Shown: positions 54,501 to 57,249 of the stretch, in pieces
Numbering within the stretch: position 1 is the first letter of the stretch
How the letters are laid out: the number at the start of each line of letters is the position of its first letter
NCBI GenBank assembly: GCA_002633005.1
Contig: NMRA01000093.1
Coordinates: forward strand, 572,102 to 636,101
Origin: Phoronis australis
Taxonomy: Eukaryota; Phoronida; Phoronidae
Direction: 5' to 3'
DNA: 64,000 bases
Translations under genes and position numbers: made by a program
The notes under the pieces: model-generated
What the model was told of the DNA's origin: nothing
The model's input: the letters and a program-made list of their open reading frames with translations, nothing else
The model's database searches: none

Positions 54501-57249
54501 GAAGTCGAATTAATGGTCGAAGTAGTCTTCTCTCATGACCGAGAATGAAGACTGGCGGGTAATTAACAGAGAAGTTATTGAGGTGGCTAACACATTCCAT
54601 AAATACAATTTTGCTGTGTTAAAAGAATTAGTTGTTATAATGGGGAAATGGTATTTTGTCCAATCTACTTATGTCTCGTACTGTAGGCCGTAATATATGA
54701 AAAGGTTAGAGTAACAGCACAATCAGAAATTAGGATAACCCTTCCCAGCATTCAATAAGAAATTTCAGAATATCCTTTCCAGCATTCAACTACCTTCCTG
54801 CTCAAATGTATTATCTGAAATAGATCATCTGCACTAAAGAGCACGTATCTACATCTACAAGGATCATATCAAGTACCATTATCCGAATTTGTCAAAATCC
54901 AGACACAATACACATTTATAGACATTCACTTGAAGTGGAAATACTTTTGTCCATCATTGCATTAGGATATTGATATGAAGCAAACTTCAATCATTTGTCG
55001 TTTGACTAACAAAACTTAAGAAGTCAAGATCAATTCCTGCAATGATTTAATGTTGGCAGTTGACAAGCCACACGAATTTCACTTCAATGAAAGTCTAGAC
55101 AGTTGAAGAAAAAAAATGCTTCAGTAAAAAGTAGTCACAGATGGATATCCAGATATCCGGATGACTGACACACCTAAATAACACTGAGATCACTGCAGTT
55201 CACATACATTTACTTACAGTGTTTTCCACGACCTGTTTTGACTCATAGCAGTAATGAGTTTGAATTTCATTCCAACCAGTTTGGCTTACTTGAATCAAGT
55301 GTGAAAACAAGAGCAACGAGTTGAACTTTTTGGAAGATTAGTACGTGCTACAGCAATATGGGACATCTACAGATTCCAGCACAACATATAAACCTAACTA
55401 CGCTTTGGAGATATACTTTTGAACATCTACATGATCTTTCTAATTCCCGTCGAGTTTAGATTTTCTGTTGCGGAGAACACTGCACATATAATAATGTCAA
55501 CAAATAATATTACACAAAAGAAATATTATAAGGTAAAGTATTCATAAAAATCATAACTGTAAAAAAGTAAGACAGTGTTACGAGTACAACACTCATCAGC
55601 TAAATTACAATTCAGTTGGTTTCAGATGGGGATAGCCATTGACATTCACACACCCAAGAGAGACGAGTAAACAGAGATATAGGGAAGTGATACACTTCAC
55701 ATGACATATATATTCAAGAGACTGTATCACAGTTCAACATTGAAAACCAAACAACTAACAACTAATGAGGTGGAACTTGGGGAGATGAGTGGCGTTTCAA
55801 AGATGTTCAGTTGCTGACCACCACAGCAGAACAAGGGATTTTGAACACACAGAGCCACCTATTGTAATCTTTAGAATTTATATGGCAAGATTTTTTTCTG
55901 ATGTAATTAACTAATACTTGCATGAGAGACAATTAATAAATTTCACAAGAAAACAAATTTGAAGAGGTCACCCCAATCACTCAACAAATCCCATTTGAAG
56001 ATCAGAGACAATAACTTAATGCTCTCAGTTATGAGACACTTCTGGTGTACAGTAGTGTCCACCATTCAGTGTTACCGGAGATTTCCCCCGTGCATGGCCA
56101 AAAACCCATCTACCACCAAAACTGATTTGGATTTTTCTGCATACCAAATTAGCAGATTTTTTAGGAAATTTATACTATTTTTAGGAAATCTGTAGATTTT
56201 TTAGAAAATTTGTGGGTTTCTTAGGTAACTTGTAGATTTTTAGGACATTTGTAGATTTTTTAAGGAAATTTGTAGATTTTTTAGGTAACTTATAGAATTT
56301 TTAGGAAATTTGCAGATTTTAGCACTGAGTTGCAATGGTTAACAGCAGTCGCTTACTAAGTAAGCGCAATGACACTGTGAGAAATAGTTACTACATAATA
56401 ACATGGGTAATTTGAATTGAAGTAAGATTAAAAACCAAAATACTAGACAATACTCTCAAGATATGAACTGACACAGATCAGAAACGTATGACTACCAACA
56501 CGGTCGCCACTGGTAGTCACGCAGAGACTAAAAAGAATGCTCACCTCATTCAAAGTATAAACCCATAATGAAGACTCATTATGGGTCGCCTATGTTGTTT
56601 TGACTTGTATATTTTTTCACAGCCTATATGTAAGTGTATAATGCAGGTTAAATTTCCGTACAAATACGCAAGTTTTGCATATGGTACACAGGTCCAAGGC
56701 CATAGTACAGAACATCACTTGTTATTAAAAATGCAATAATATGACAGACACGGTGTAACGACGACACTGCTCAATTACCTCCACCAACCACCTGTCCCAC
56801 CCCACTGTCCCCGCCTGATTCTGCGCCTTTCGGTGGGTCGTAGACCAGCTTGAGATTAATTGTACACTGGAACGCACAATGAAGATGTTAAACAACCAAA
56901 CACACAGAATCTGAGACATGCAGAGAGGAGACTAACAGATTACAGAAGAATAGCAAAAATACTGAGTTAAACTAAATGTATCGGTATGAGGCACTTTCAA
57001 CACTAATTTGTTTAAACTGTATTCAAGTCTCCCAATGAAATCGACCCTCAAAAACATTTTCTAACAGCATATGGCAGTGAAATACCAACAGCTTTTTTCC
57101 AGAATATACGTAGCGTGTAACCACAGCTTGCCGCACTTACCCCGGCAATAGGCTGAGAAGTGCCAGCTTTCATAAGTTGTGCATTGATATCTTTGGTATT
57201 GTTTACACCGAGCAGGTCACGTAGGGGCACGTCACACTCACCCAGTAAT
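3386..57249 (-). CDS. DYSF/MYOF-like: Type-I ferlin (dysferlin/myoferlin-like), partial, spliced
   Basis: Ferlins are large tail-anchored multi-C2 proteins that act in Ca2+-dependent membrane fusion and plasma-membrane repair; this role is family knowledge. In the sequence, 28 exon positions on the minus strand chain in phase for about 1,170 codons. In order they give the C2A end, a variable linker, C2B, FerI ([17 protein letters not shown]), C2C ([12 protein letters not shown]), the conserved [10 protein letters not shown] block, FerA, FerB ([13 protein letters not shown]), DysF (GWxW, RRRRW and GWEY motifs) and C2D ([16 protein letters not shown]-like [10 protein letters not shown]). DysF domains place it in the type-I (DYSF/MYOF/FER1L5) branch rather than the otoferlin branch. 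The first C2A exons and C2E, C2F, C2G and the transmembrane anchor are outside the window. No promoter, start codon or poly(A) site is visible. Family assignment is very secure; orthology to one vertebrate paralogue is not claimed. Confidence 0.96.
5001..5182 (-). CDS. DYSF/MYOF-like: Duplicate of ferlin exon 27 (downstream copy)
   Basis: 182 bp with protein identical to 7767-7948 and the same donor. It joins in phase 0 to exon 28 at 3535 just as the upstream copy does. Only a silent intronic change next to the donor and a few intron differences separate the copies nearby. Likely one allele of a single locus. Confidence 0.85.
5502..5579 (-). CDS. DYSF/MYOF-like: Duplicate of ferlin exon 26 (downstream copy)
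   Basis: 78 bp with the same protein and splice sites as 8268-8345. It lies in a 1.9 kb block repeating 6508-8562. Exon 27 ends in phase 0 but this exon needs phase 1, so both copies cannot be used in series. It is probably an uncollapsed allele next to the N at 5796, less likely a recent real duplication. Confidence 0.85.
5710..5779. repeat. Perfect 70-bp palindrome
   Basis: Two 35-bp arms meet at a central GGATCC with no loop. The second block (8483-8540) has only the inner 58 bp intact because its outer arm changed. It could form a cruciform or hairpin. It lies 17 bp from the N gap. Confidence 0.95.
5797..6507. other. Unique spacer between duplicated blocks
   Basis: About 0.7 kb with no match to the 3' flank of copy 1. 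The 61-codon plus-strand ORF at 6002-6187 shows no recognisable domain. Nothing else seen. Confidence 0.5.
7767..7948 (-). CDS. DYSF/MYOF-like: Ferlin exon 27: C2D core (upstream copy)
   Basis: 182 bp, phase 1 to 0, encoding [32 protein letters not shown] and [13 protein letters not shown]. It matches [30 protein letters not shown] and PSIVVELYDHD. With exon 28 it reads FDHDAFGSADF, so Asp ligands in loops 1 and 3 are intact and C2D should bind Ca2+. Acceptor TTTTTAG, donor TTT|GTACGT. The exon is repeated with identical protein at 5001-5182. Confidence 0.93.
8268..8345 (-). CDS. DYSF/MYOF-like: Ferlin exon 26: C2D strands 1-2 and loop 1 (upstream copy)
   Basis: 78 bp, phase 1 to 1, encoding [17 protein letters not shown] then AGDSNGLS. 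It matches [22 protein letters not shown] and, with the next exon, gives the loop-1 Asp pair. Acceptor GTTGCAG, donor G|GTACGT. An identical exon lies at 5502-5579. Confidence 0.93.
8483..8540. repeat. 58-bp palindrome, second copy
   Basis: Same palindrome as at 5710-5779, centred on GGATCC. The left arm reads GAATACAAAATCGG, breaking the outer pairs. Confidence 0.93.
8805..8874 (-). CDS. DYSF/MYOF-like: Ferlin exon 25: linker into C2D
   Basis: 70 bp, phase 0 to 1, encoding [18 protein letters not shown] then FLTFK. With the next exon it reads [18 protein letters not shown], matching ferlin NTPIVSCNFDRVYIYHLR. Acceptor ATTTCAG, donor A|GTAAGA. Another frame is also open, but only this one agrees with the phases on both sides. 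Confidence 0.85.
10532..10639. repeat. 36-bp tandem repeat, 3 copies
   Basis: Three head-to-tail copies of a unit beginning AAAACTGGAGGGAAAG and ending TTGATAGGCC, the last with one change. Confidence 0.95.
11850..12103. mobile_element. MITE-like element, relative of 17843-18114 (left end approximate)
   Basis: Shares CTCTGAGAATAT, ACCAAATTTCTGT and a terminal TTCATGAAACAGACCC with the element at 17843-18114, in the same order and orientation. The 5' end is poorly defined. Confidence 0.5.
12411..12509. repeat. 33-bp tandem repeat, 3 copies
   Basis: Three copies of a unit starting GTTTGTGATATATGACTG, about 95% alike. Confidence 0.95.
13350..13511 (-). CDS. DYSF/MYOF-like: Ferlin exon 24: second DysF C-terminal repeat
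   Basis: 162 bp, phase 0 to 0, encoding [31 protein letters not shown] and [10 protein letters not shown]. It matches EGWEYASLFGWKFH, FRRRRWRRRM and AAVFALE. Acceptor GGTAG, donor GAG|GTAATC. It closes the nested DysF module, whose Trp/Arg stacking core is complete here. Confidence 0.96.
13636..13863 (+). mobile_element. tRNA-derived SINE
   Basis: The 5' part has a Pol III A-box-like TGGCTTAGTGGT and a B-box-like GGCTTCAAATCC about 40 bp apart. An unrelated body of about 120 bp and an A-rich tail near 13836-13860 follow. This is the layout of a tRNA-related SINE. It lies in the intron in antisense to the ferlin. Confidence 0.75.
14477..14797 (+). mobile_element. Non-LTR retrotransposon fragment, ORF2 C-terminal tail
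   Basis: The frame reads [20 protein letters not shown] then SCDKYSELR. The Cys-x2-Cys ... [11 protein letters not shown] ... Y..LR pattern is typical of the C-terminal Cys/His region of LINE reverse-transcriptase proteins. A stop lies just upstream, so only about 106 codons remain. It is a dead 5'-truncated copy in antisense to the host gene. Confidence 0.75.
15841..16586. repeat. Minisatellite, unit about 33 bp, roughly 22 copies
   Basis: Units combine AATAATGCGCCTGTGTTT and TGATGTTTCAATATTGT with small variation. The array is most uniform from 16100 to 16575 and degenerates towards 15841. Chance ORFs on the minus strand ([11 protein letters not shown]) are repeat translations. Confidence 0.95.
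17279..17409 (-). CDS. DYSF/MYOF-like: Ferlin exon 23: first DysF C-terminal repeat
   Basis: 131 bp, phase 1 to 0, encoding [20 protein letters not shown] then [14 protein letters not shown] and ending KKILAK. The Arg cluster RRRRWVR is the DysF C-terminal hallmark. Acceptor TTTCAG, donor AAG|GTATGC. Confidence 0.96.
17843..18114. mobile_element. MITE-like element, about 270 bp, imperfect TIRs near 48 bp
   Basis: The left end (GGGTATGTTTCATG ... GACAGAAATTTGATCTTAC) is an imperfect inverted copy of the right end (GTCAGACCAAATTTCTGTC ... ATGAAACAGAGCCC). There is no coding capacity. Target-site duplication not resolved. Ends about 30 bp from exon 22. Confidence 0.65.
18146..18248 (-). CDS. 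DYSF/MYOF-like: Ferlin exon 22: second (nested) DysF N-terminal repeat
   Basis: 103 bp, phase 0 to 1, encoding [19 protein letters not shown] then [11 protein letters not shown]. It matches [23 protein letters not shown]; the split codon gives the Gly of GWEY in the next exon. Acceptor TTGTAG, donor G|GTGAGC. Confidence 0.95.
18933..19127 (-). CDS. DYSF/MYOF-like: Ferlin exon 21: first DysF N-terminal repeat
   Basis: 195 bp, phase 0 to 0. It encodes [20 protein letters not shown], then [20 protein letters not shown] and [13 protein letters not shown]. It matches dysferlin [30 protein letters not shown] and TRLPGGQW. The GWxW and DAGH motifs identify the outer DysF N-terminal region. Acceptor GCCTAG, donor GTG|GTGAGT. 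Confidence 0.96.
19569..19655 (-). CDS. DYSF/MYOF-like: Ferlin exon 20: YENQ ... WSDVTGK
   Basis: 87 bp, phase 0 to 0, encoding [15 protein letters not shown] then [11 protein letters not shown]. It matches YENQALMFGKWGTSGL and KFSDVTGK of myoferlin. Acceptor TTCCAG, donor AAG|GTGAGA. Clear despite its small size. Confidence 0.95.
19882..20025 (-). CDS. DYSF/MYOF-like: Ferlin exon 19: LKVWLGLE ... LAVFAET
   Basis: 144 bp, phase 0 to 0, encoding [29 protein letters not shown] and [10 protein letters not shown]. It matches KYPQEKNNG, VELRVNIWLGLSAVEKKF and FAEGTFTVFAE. Acceptor CTTCAG, donor ACC|GTAAGA. Confidence 0.95.
20356..20508 (-). CDS. DYSF/MYOF-like: Ferlin exon 18: FerB domain
   Basis: 153 bp, phase 0 to 0, encoding [32 protein letters not shown] and [13 protein letters not shown]. 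This is close to [32 protein letters not shown] of myoferlin. Acceptor CTATAG, donor AAG|GTATAT. Confidence 0.96.
20970..21165 (-). CDS. DYSF/MYOF-like: Ferlin exon 17: FerA helices
   Basis: 196 bp, phase 2 to 0. It reads [33 protein letters not shown] then [16 protein letters not shown]. It is mostly helical and aligns with myoferlin VLDTQIRKLRSRSLSQI and IEDWLDKLMQLTEEP. Acceptor TGTACAG, donor GAG|GTAAGT. Confidence 0.9.
21587..21760. repeat. Minisatellite, 21-bp unit, about 8 copies
   Basis: Units of the form TGAGTGCACACTACAAATGAA. It starts about 12 bp downstream of the exon 16 donor. Confidence 0.93.
21773..21879 (-). CDS. DYSF/MYOF-like: Ferlin exon 16: start of FerA helical region
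   Basis: 107 bp, phase 0 to 2, encoding [18 protein letters not shown] then [18 protein letters not shown]. It corresponds to myoferlin IPANQLAELWLKLIDEVI, a helix of FerA. Acceptor TTGTAG, donor AA|GTAAGG. Minisatellites lie within about 15 bp of the donor and 50 bp of the acceptor. Confidence 0.88.
21925..22320. repeat. Minisatellite, 12 to 13-bp units (GTGAACCAGGACT)
   Basis: About 30 variable units containing ACCAGGAC. It lies about 45 bp upstream of the exon 16 acceptor, on the other side of the exon from the 21-bp array. Long open frames on both strands are a by-product of the repeat. Confidence 0.93.
22682..22884 (-). CDS. DYSF/MYOF-like: Ferlin exon 15: NYGNK ... YYYFLPW ... SWEDIS
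   Basis: 203 bp, phase 1 to 0, encoding [37 protein letters not shown] and [11 protein letters not shown]. It matches [21 protein letters not shown] and SYWEDISHRL of myoferlin. Acceptor TTCCAG, donor TTG|GTAAGA. Confidence 0.95.
23265..23478 (-). CDS. DYSF/MYOF-like: Ferlin exon 14: region between C2C and FerA
   Basis: 214 bp, phase 0 to 1. It starts [15 protein letters not shown], then [20 protein letters not shown] and PVEFEVSI. This matches GEGVAYRGRLLLSLE, DDILRVEKYLRRRKYSL and IQFEVSIG. Of two possible acceptors, the ATTAG at 23479 keeps GEGCAY in frame and agrees with the phase of exon 13. Donor G|GTGGGT. Confidence 0.94.
23479..28188. other. Intron between exons 13 and 14
   Basis: 4.7 kb. 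Apart from the MITE and the SINE duplication listed, no genes or RNA genes are seen. Confidence 0.6.
23967..24399. mobile_element. MITE-like element with long TIRs
   Basis: The left terminus (GGTTCAGTGGCCGGTTGC, then AAACAGTCCCAAATAGGGAC) is inverted at the right (GTCCCTATTTGGGACTGTTT, then GCAACTGGTTACTGAACTC). The TIR is about 45 bp and almost perfect. The interior is AT-rich without ORFs. It lies in intron 13. Confidence 0.82.
27725..28198 (+). mobile_element. tRNA-derived SINE with internal 211-bp tandem duplication
   Basis: A-box-like TGTGGCCAAATGGG and B-box GGTTCAAATCC near 27740-27785 mark a tRNA-derived head. The segment 27775-27985 is repeated at 27986-28198. The repeat unit includes the last nine bases of exon 13 and its donor (CTTTCCGAGG and ACATAC on the plus strand). 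Confidence 0.75.
28189..28289 (-). CDS. DYSF/MYOF-like: Ferlin exon 13: [10 protein letters not shown] block
   Basis: 101 bp, phase 1 to 0, encoding [19 protein letters not shown] then [13 protein letters not shown]. It is nearly identical to [20 protein letters not shown] of myoferlin. Acceptor GTTCAG, donor AAG|GTATGT. A copy of the last nine exon bases and the donor occurs 211 bp further on inside a duplicated SINE. Confidence 0.95.
28824..29220. repeat. Degenerate satellite built on CATGACA/TGTCATG
   Basis: Direct and inverted occurrences of ACATGACA and CATGTCA every 10 to 20 bp. A clearer unit of about 60 bp (starting ATGACAATGACAC) is repeated near 29040-29190. Many sub-blocks such as AACATGACAGCCATGTCA are near-palindromic. 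Confidence 0.85.
29847..29878. repeat. Perfect hairpin, 15-bp arms
   Basis: TTTTTACGACCTGTT and its exact complement are separated by two bases. Confidence 0.95.
31189..31651. mobile_element. MITE-like element, copy 1 of 2
   Basis: 463 bp with TIRs of about 19 bp (AAAGGCCCTTTCATACTGAC and GTTAGTATGAAAGGCTCTTT). It resembles the reverse complement of 61639-62093 over its whole length, including CCGTTCATACTGGCTTCGG. No coding capacity. Confidence 0.85.
32089..32152. repeat. 16-bp tandem repeat, 4 copies
   Basis: Four perfect copies of GTGTCATGGTGTAATA. Confidence 0.97.
32903..32979 (-). CDS. DYSF/MYOF-like: Ferlin exon 12b: C2C C-terminal variant B
   Basis: 77 bp, phase 2 to 1, encoding [14 protein letters not shown] then [11 protein letters not shown]. 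It is closer to the vertebrate sequence (VVGTTYLHLSKI, SGGE) than exon 12a. Acceptor GTAATAACAG, donor G|GTAGGA. Both variants keep the DWD-x5-D spacing of loop 3 and join to exon 13 at a split Gly codon. Confidence 0.82.
32980..35092. other. Intron between the two exon 12 variants
   Basis: 2.1 kb separating the alternative C2C exons. Contains the DR1-like site above. No coding signal. Confidence 0.55.
34462..34475 (+). promoter_or_regulatory. DR1 nuclear-receptor-type site
   Basis: AGGGTCAAAGGTCA is a direct repeat of the AGGTCA half-site with one-base spacing, the HNF4/RXR class. Function is inferred only from motif match. GC-box-like GGCGGGG and GGGCGG lie within 100 bp upstream. Confidence 0.35.
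35093..35169 (-). CDS. DYSF/MYOF-like: Ferlin exon 12a: C2C C-terminal variant A
   Basis: 77 bp, phase 2 to 1, encoding [15 protein letters not shown] then [10 protein letters not shown]. It fills the place of dysferlin [20 protein letters not shown], which holds Ca2+-binding loop 3 and the last strand of C2C. Acceptor TCTTCAG; donor G|GTTGGT is weak. It has the same length and phases as exon 12b, so the two are interchangeable but cannot both be used. Confidence 0.78.
35430..36600. repeat. Diverged tandem/dispersed repeat with CTCF-like cores
   Basis: Eight related motifs of the form CCACTAGGGGGCAC recur at about 90 to 155-bp spacing. Similar flanks recur too (AAATACCTC, CAGTAGTC, TAATAGATG). 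The 3' end (ATGCGACCACATGT, GGGCGCATAAAAATT) recurs at 48715-48770, so this is a dispersed repeat. Confidence 0.75.
36988..37197. repeat. 42-bp tandem repeat, 5 copies, covering the exon 11 donor
   Basis: Units run from CAGACATTG to CTTACCAAT. Read on the minus strand every unit contains ATTG|GTAAGTTAAG, identical to the exon 11 splice donor. The last unit overlaps the final four exon bases. Confidence 0.95.
37194..37306 (-). CDS. DYSF/MYOF-like: Ferlin exon 11: C2C strands 4 to 6
   Basis: 113 bp, phase 0 to 2, encoding [18 protein letters not shown] and [17 protein letters not shown]. It matches [21 protein letters not shown]. It ends TG|GTAAGT, making Trp with the first base of either exon 12a or 12b. 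Its last four bases and donor are part of a 42-bp tandem repeat that runs on into the intron. Confidence 0.94.
37807..37910 (-). CDS. DYSF/MYOF-like: Ferlin exon 10: C2C loop 1 and strand 3
   Basis: 104 bp, phase 1 to 0, encoding [13 protein letters not shown] then [17 protein letters not shown]. It matches DAVMDNVKQIFG and KKNLVDPFVEVSFAGK of dysferlin, keeping the Asp residues of loop 1. Acceptor TTTCAG, donor GAT|GTGAGT. Confidence 0.94.
38779..38861 (-). CDS. DYSF/MYOF-like: Ferlin exon 9: start of C2C
   Basis: 83 bp, phase 2 to 1, encoding [18 protein letters not shown] and IYRAEDIPR. It matches SNLLRPTGVALRG and VFRAEDLPQ of dysferlin. Acceptor CTGCAG, donor A|GTAAGT; the split codon makes Met with the next exon. 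Confidence 0.93.
38862..40385. other. Intron between exons 8 and 9
   Basis: 1.5 kb without genes apart from the gapped minisatellite. Confidence 0.6.
39858..40020. repeat. 15 to 16-bp minisatellite with an N gap at 39960
   Basis: Variable units of the form TTCATTAGCACCCCG. The single N lies inside the array, so the true copy number is unknown. Confidence 0.9.
40386..40576 (-). CDS. DYSF/MYOF-like: Ferlin exon 8: C2B end and FerI domain
   Basis: 191 bp, phase 0 to 2. It encodes [36 protein letters not shown] and ILGPGDEAP, then a DEDQDIE end. This is the FerI block between C2B and C2C and is among the best-conserved parts of the protein. Acceptor GTTGCAG, donor GC|GTAAGC. Confidence 0.95.
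41156..41206 (-). CDS. DYSF/MYOF-like: Ferlin exon 7: loop-3 strand of C2B
   Basis: 51 bp, phase 0 to 0, encoding [17 protein letters not shown]. This aligns with myoferlin VYNSHSLRADCLMGEFK. Acceptor TTTTAG, donor AAG|GTTAGT. Too short for ordinary ORF calling but its sequence is unmistakable. Confidence 0.9.
41207..43016. other. Intron between exons 6 and 7
   Basis: 1.8 kb. Holds a 15-bp triplicate and an inverted pair (TTTCTGGCTTAAGTCT and AGACTTAAACCAGAAA) around 41850-41887 that resembles the ends of the 17843-18114 element. No coding signal. Confidence 0.55.
41546..41590. repeat. 15-bp tandem repeat, 3 copies
   Basis: Three perfect copies of GAGCGCATATATAAT. Confidence 0.97.
43017..43211 (-). 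CDS. DYSF/MYOF-like: Ferlin exon 6: core of C2B
   Basis: 195 bp, phase 0 to 0. It starts [19 protein letters not shown] and contains NETFFFNF and [12 protein letters not shown], aligning along its length with dysferlin/myoferlin C2B. As in vertebrates, the loop-1 Asp ligands of a classical Ca2+-binding C2 are absent (VPGTNINPV in their place), so C2B is probably not a Ca2+ sensor. Acceptor TTTTCCAG, donor GAG|GTAATT. Confidence 0.93.
45816..45900. repeat. 29-bp tandem repeat, 3 copies
   Basis: Copies of ATCAGTGTGCCCATATCGAC followed by AGTACCCAC, with minor changes. Confidence 0.92.
45912..46007. repeat. Hairpin element, 37-bp arms
   Basis: The left arm (GTCTGATATAATGTGCCCG ... AACCAGTTT) pairs with the right arm (AAACTGGTT ... 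CGTTATATCAGAC) with two mismatches and a 22-base loop. It looks like a tiny foldback element. A weaker relative may lie near 14350-14410 (GCCTGTTATTCAGTGA shared with the loop). Confidence 0.88.
48480..48772. repeat. Second, degenerate copy of the 35.4-36.6 kb repeat family
   Basis: Contains GGAGGTGCTACAGTAGTCG and ends ACGACCACATGTGGCCGCAT followed by AAAAATTAA, like the 36.6 kb terminus. The ORF across it (48365-48628) has no domain I recognise. Confidence 0.65.
49181..49437 (-). CDS. DYSF/MYOF-like: Ferlin exon 5b: acidic/Gly-rich alternative linker exon
   Basis: 257 bp, phase 1 to 0 if the TAG acceptor at 49438 is used. It encodes [16 protein letters not shown], a [12 protein letters not shown] run, a [13 protein letters not shown] stretch, a Lys/Asp-rich [12 protein letters not shown] segment and the same terminal YSSKVQDFQ as exon 5a. 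Donor CAA|GTAGGT. A second acceptor (CAG) seven bases upstream would start the exon at 49444 in phase 0. It replaces the polybasic linker by a longer, less basic one. An alternative first exon is also possible because Met is at its second codon, but no promoter evidence was seen. Confidence 0.8.
49438..52159. other. Interval between alternative linker exons 5b and 5a
   Basis: 2.7 kb, with a 94-bp tandem pair at 50567-50754 and a 29-bp pair near 50918-50975. No coding signal. Confidence 0.55.
50567..50754. repeat. 94-bp tandem duplication
   Basis: Two adjacent copies of a unit starting ATCAACATAATAACACAT and ending TTACCCACAACTT, with few changes. Confidence 0.95.
52160..52317 (-). CDS. DYSF/MYOF-like: Ferlin exon 5a: polybasic form of C2A-C2B linker
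   Basis: 158 bp, phase 1 to 0. It encodes an acidic stretch ([10 protein letters not shown]), then a polybasic run ([15 protein letters not shown]), then YSSKVQDFQ leading directly into C2B ([10 protein letters not shown]). Vertebrate dysferlin has a KRKR cluster followed by KPQDFQIRV at the same place, so this looks like the ancestral linker exon. Acceptor GATAAG, donor CAG|GTATGA. An in-frame Met lies at its sixth codon. Its last ten codons are nearly those of exon 5b. Confidence 0.85.
53318..53356 (-). CDS. DYSF/MYOF-like: Ferlin microexon 4 (39 bp), optional acidic linker cassette
   Basis: A 39-bp candidate exon, phase 1 to 1, encoding [12 protein letters not shown] after a split Val codon. 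The acceptor is TTTGATAG behind a T-rich tract and the donor G|GTATGA. It is symmetric and skippable, and acidic like the vertebrate dysferlin linker. Support is from splice sites, phase and composition. Confidence 0.62.
53560..53586 (-). CDS. DYSF/MYOF-like: Ferlin microexon 3 (27 bp), optional linker cassette
   Basis: A 27-bp candidate exon, phase 1 to 1, encoding IYDDPKPK after a split Gly codon. The acceptor ends GAGTACAG behind a T-rich tract and the donor is G|GTAAAA. Being symmetric and a multiple of three it can be skipped without a frameshift. Short length means this rests on splice sites, phase and an acidic/Pro composition suited to the C2A-C2B linker, not on homology. Confidence 0.55.
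53587..56778. other. Intron between exon 2 and microexon 3
   Basis: 3.2 kb. Carries the TTTTTTAGGAAATTTGTAGA repeat. Further microexons could hide here; a 15-bp candidate at about 55226 was judged too weak. Confidence 0.5.
56140..56325. repeat. Degenerate 20-bp repeat, about 8 copies
   Basis: Units of the form TTTTTTAGGAAATTTGTAGA with variable spacing. Confidence 0.85.
56779..56866 (-). CDS. DYSF/MYOF-like: Ferlin exon 2: last C2A strand and start of linker
   Basis: 88 bp, phase 0 to 1. It begins [12 protein letters not shown], equivalent to ASLVLQVSYTPL, the final C2A beta strand of dysferlin. It then runs into a Gly-rich linker ([13 protein letters not shown]). The acceptor is TTCCAG and the donor G|GTAATT. 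The phase-1 end is shared by the entry of the two microexons and both large linker exons below, so any combination that keeps phase 1 stays open. Confidence 0.88.
57141..57249 (-). CDS. DYSF/MYOF-like: Ferlin exon 1 in window: C-terminal part of C2A
   Basis: 109 bp, entering in phase 2 and ending in phase 0. It encodes [14 protein letters not shown] followed by [10 protein letters not shown] and a QPIAG end, matching the last strands of dysferlin C2A (FLGEAKVPLREVL, PLLDTKKQPTG). The acceptor is TTTCAG and the donor GGG|GTAAGT. The upstream exon must end with two bases of a split codon; I could not find it up to position 64000. Confidence 0.9.

Noticed and set aside
55226-55240. 15-bp candidate microexon with a GTAAGT donor
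   Set aside because: Phase fits, but the acceptor lacks a pyrimidine tract and 15 bp gives no sequence support.
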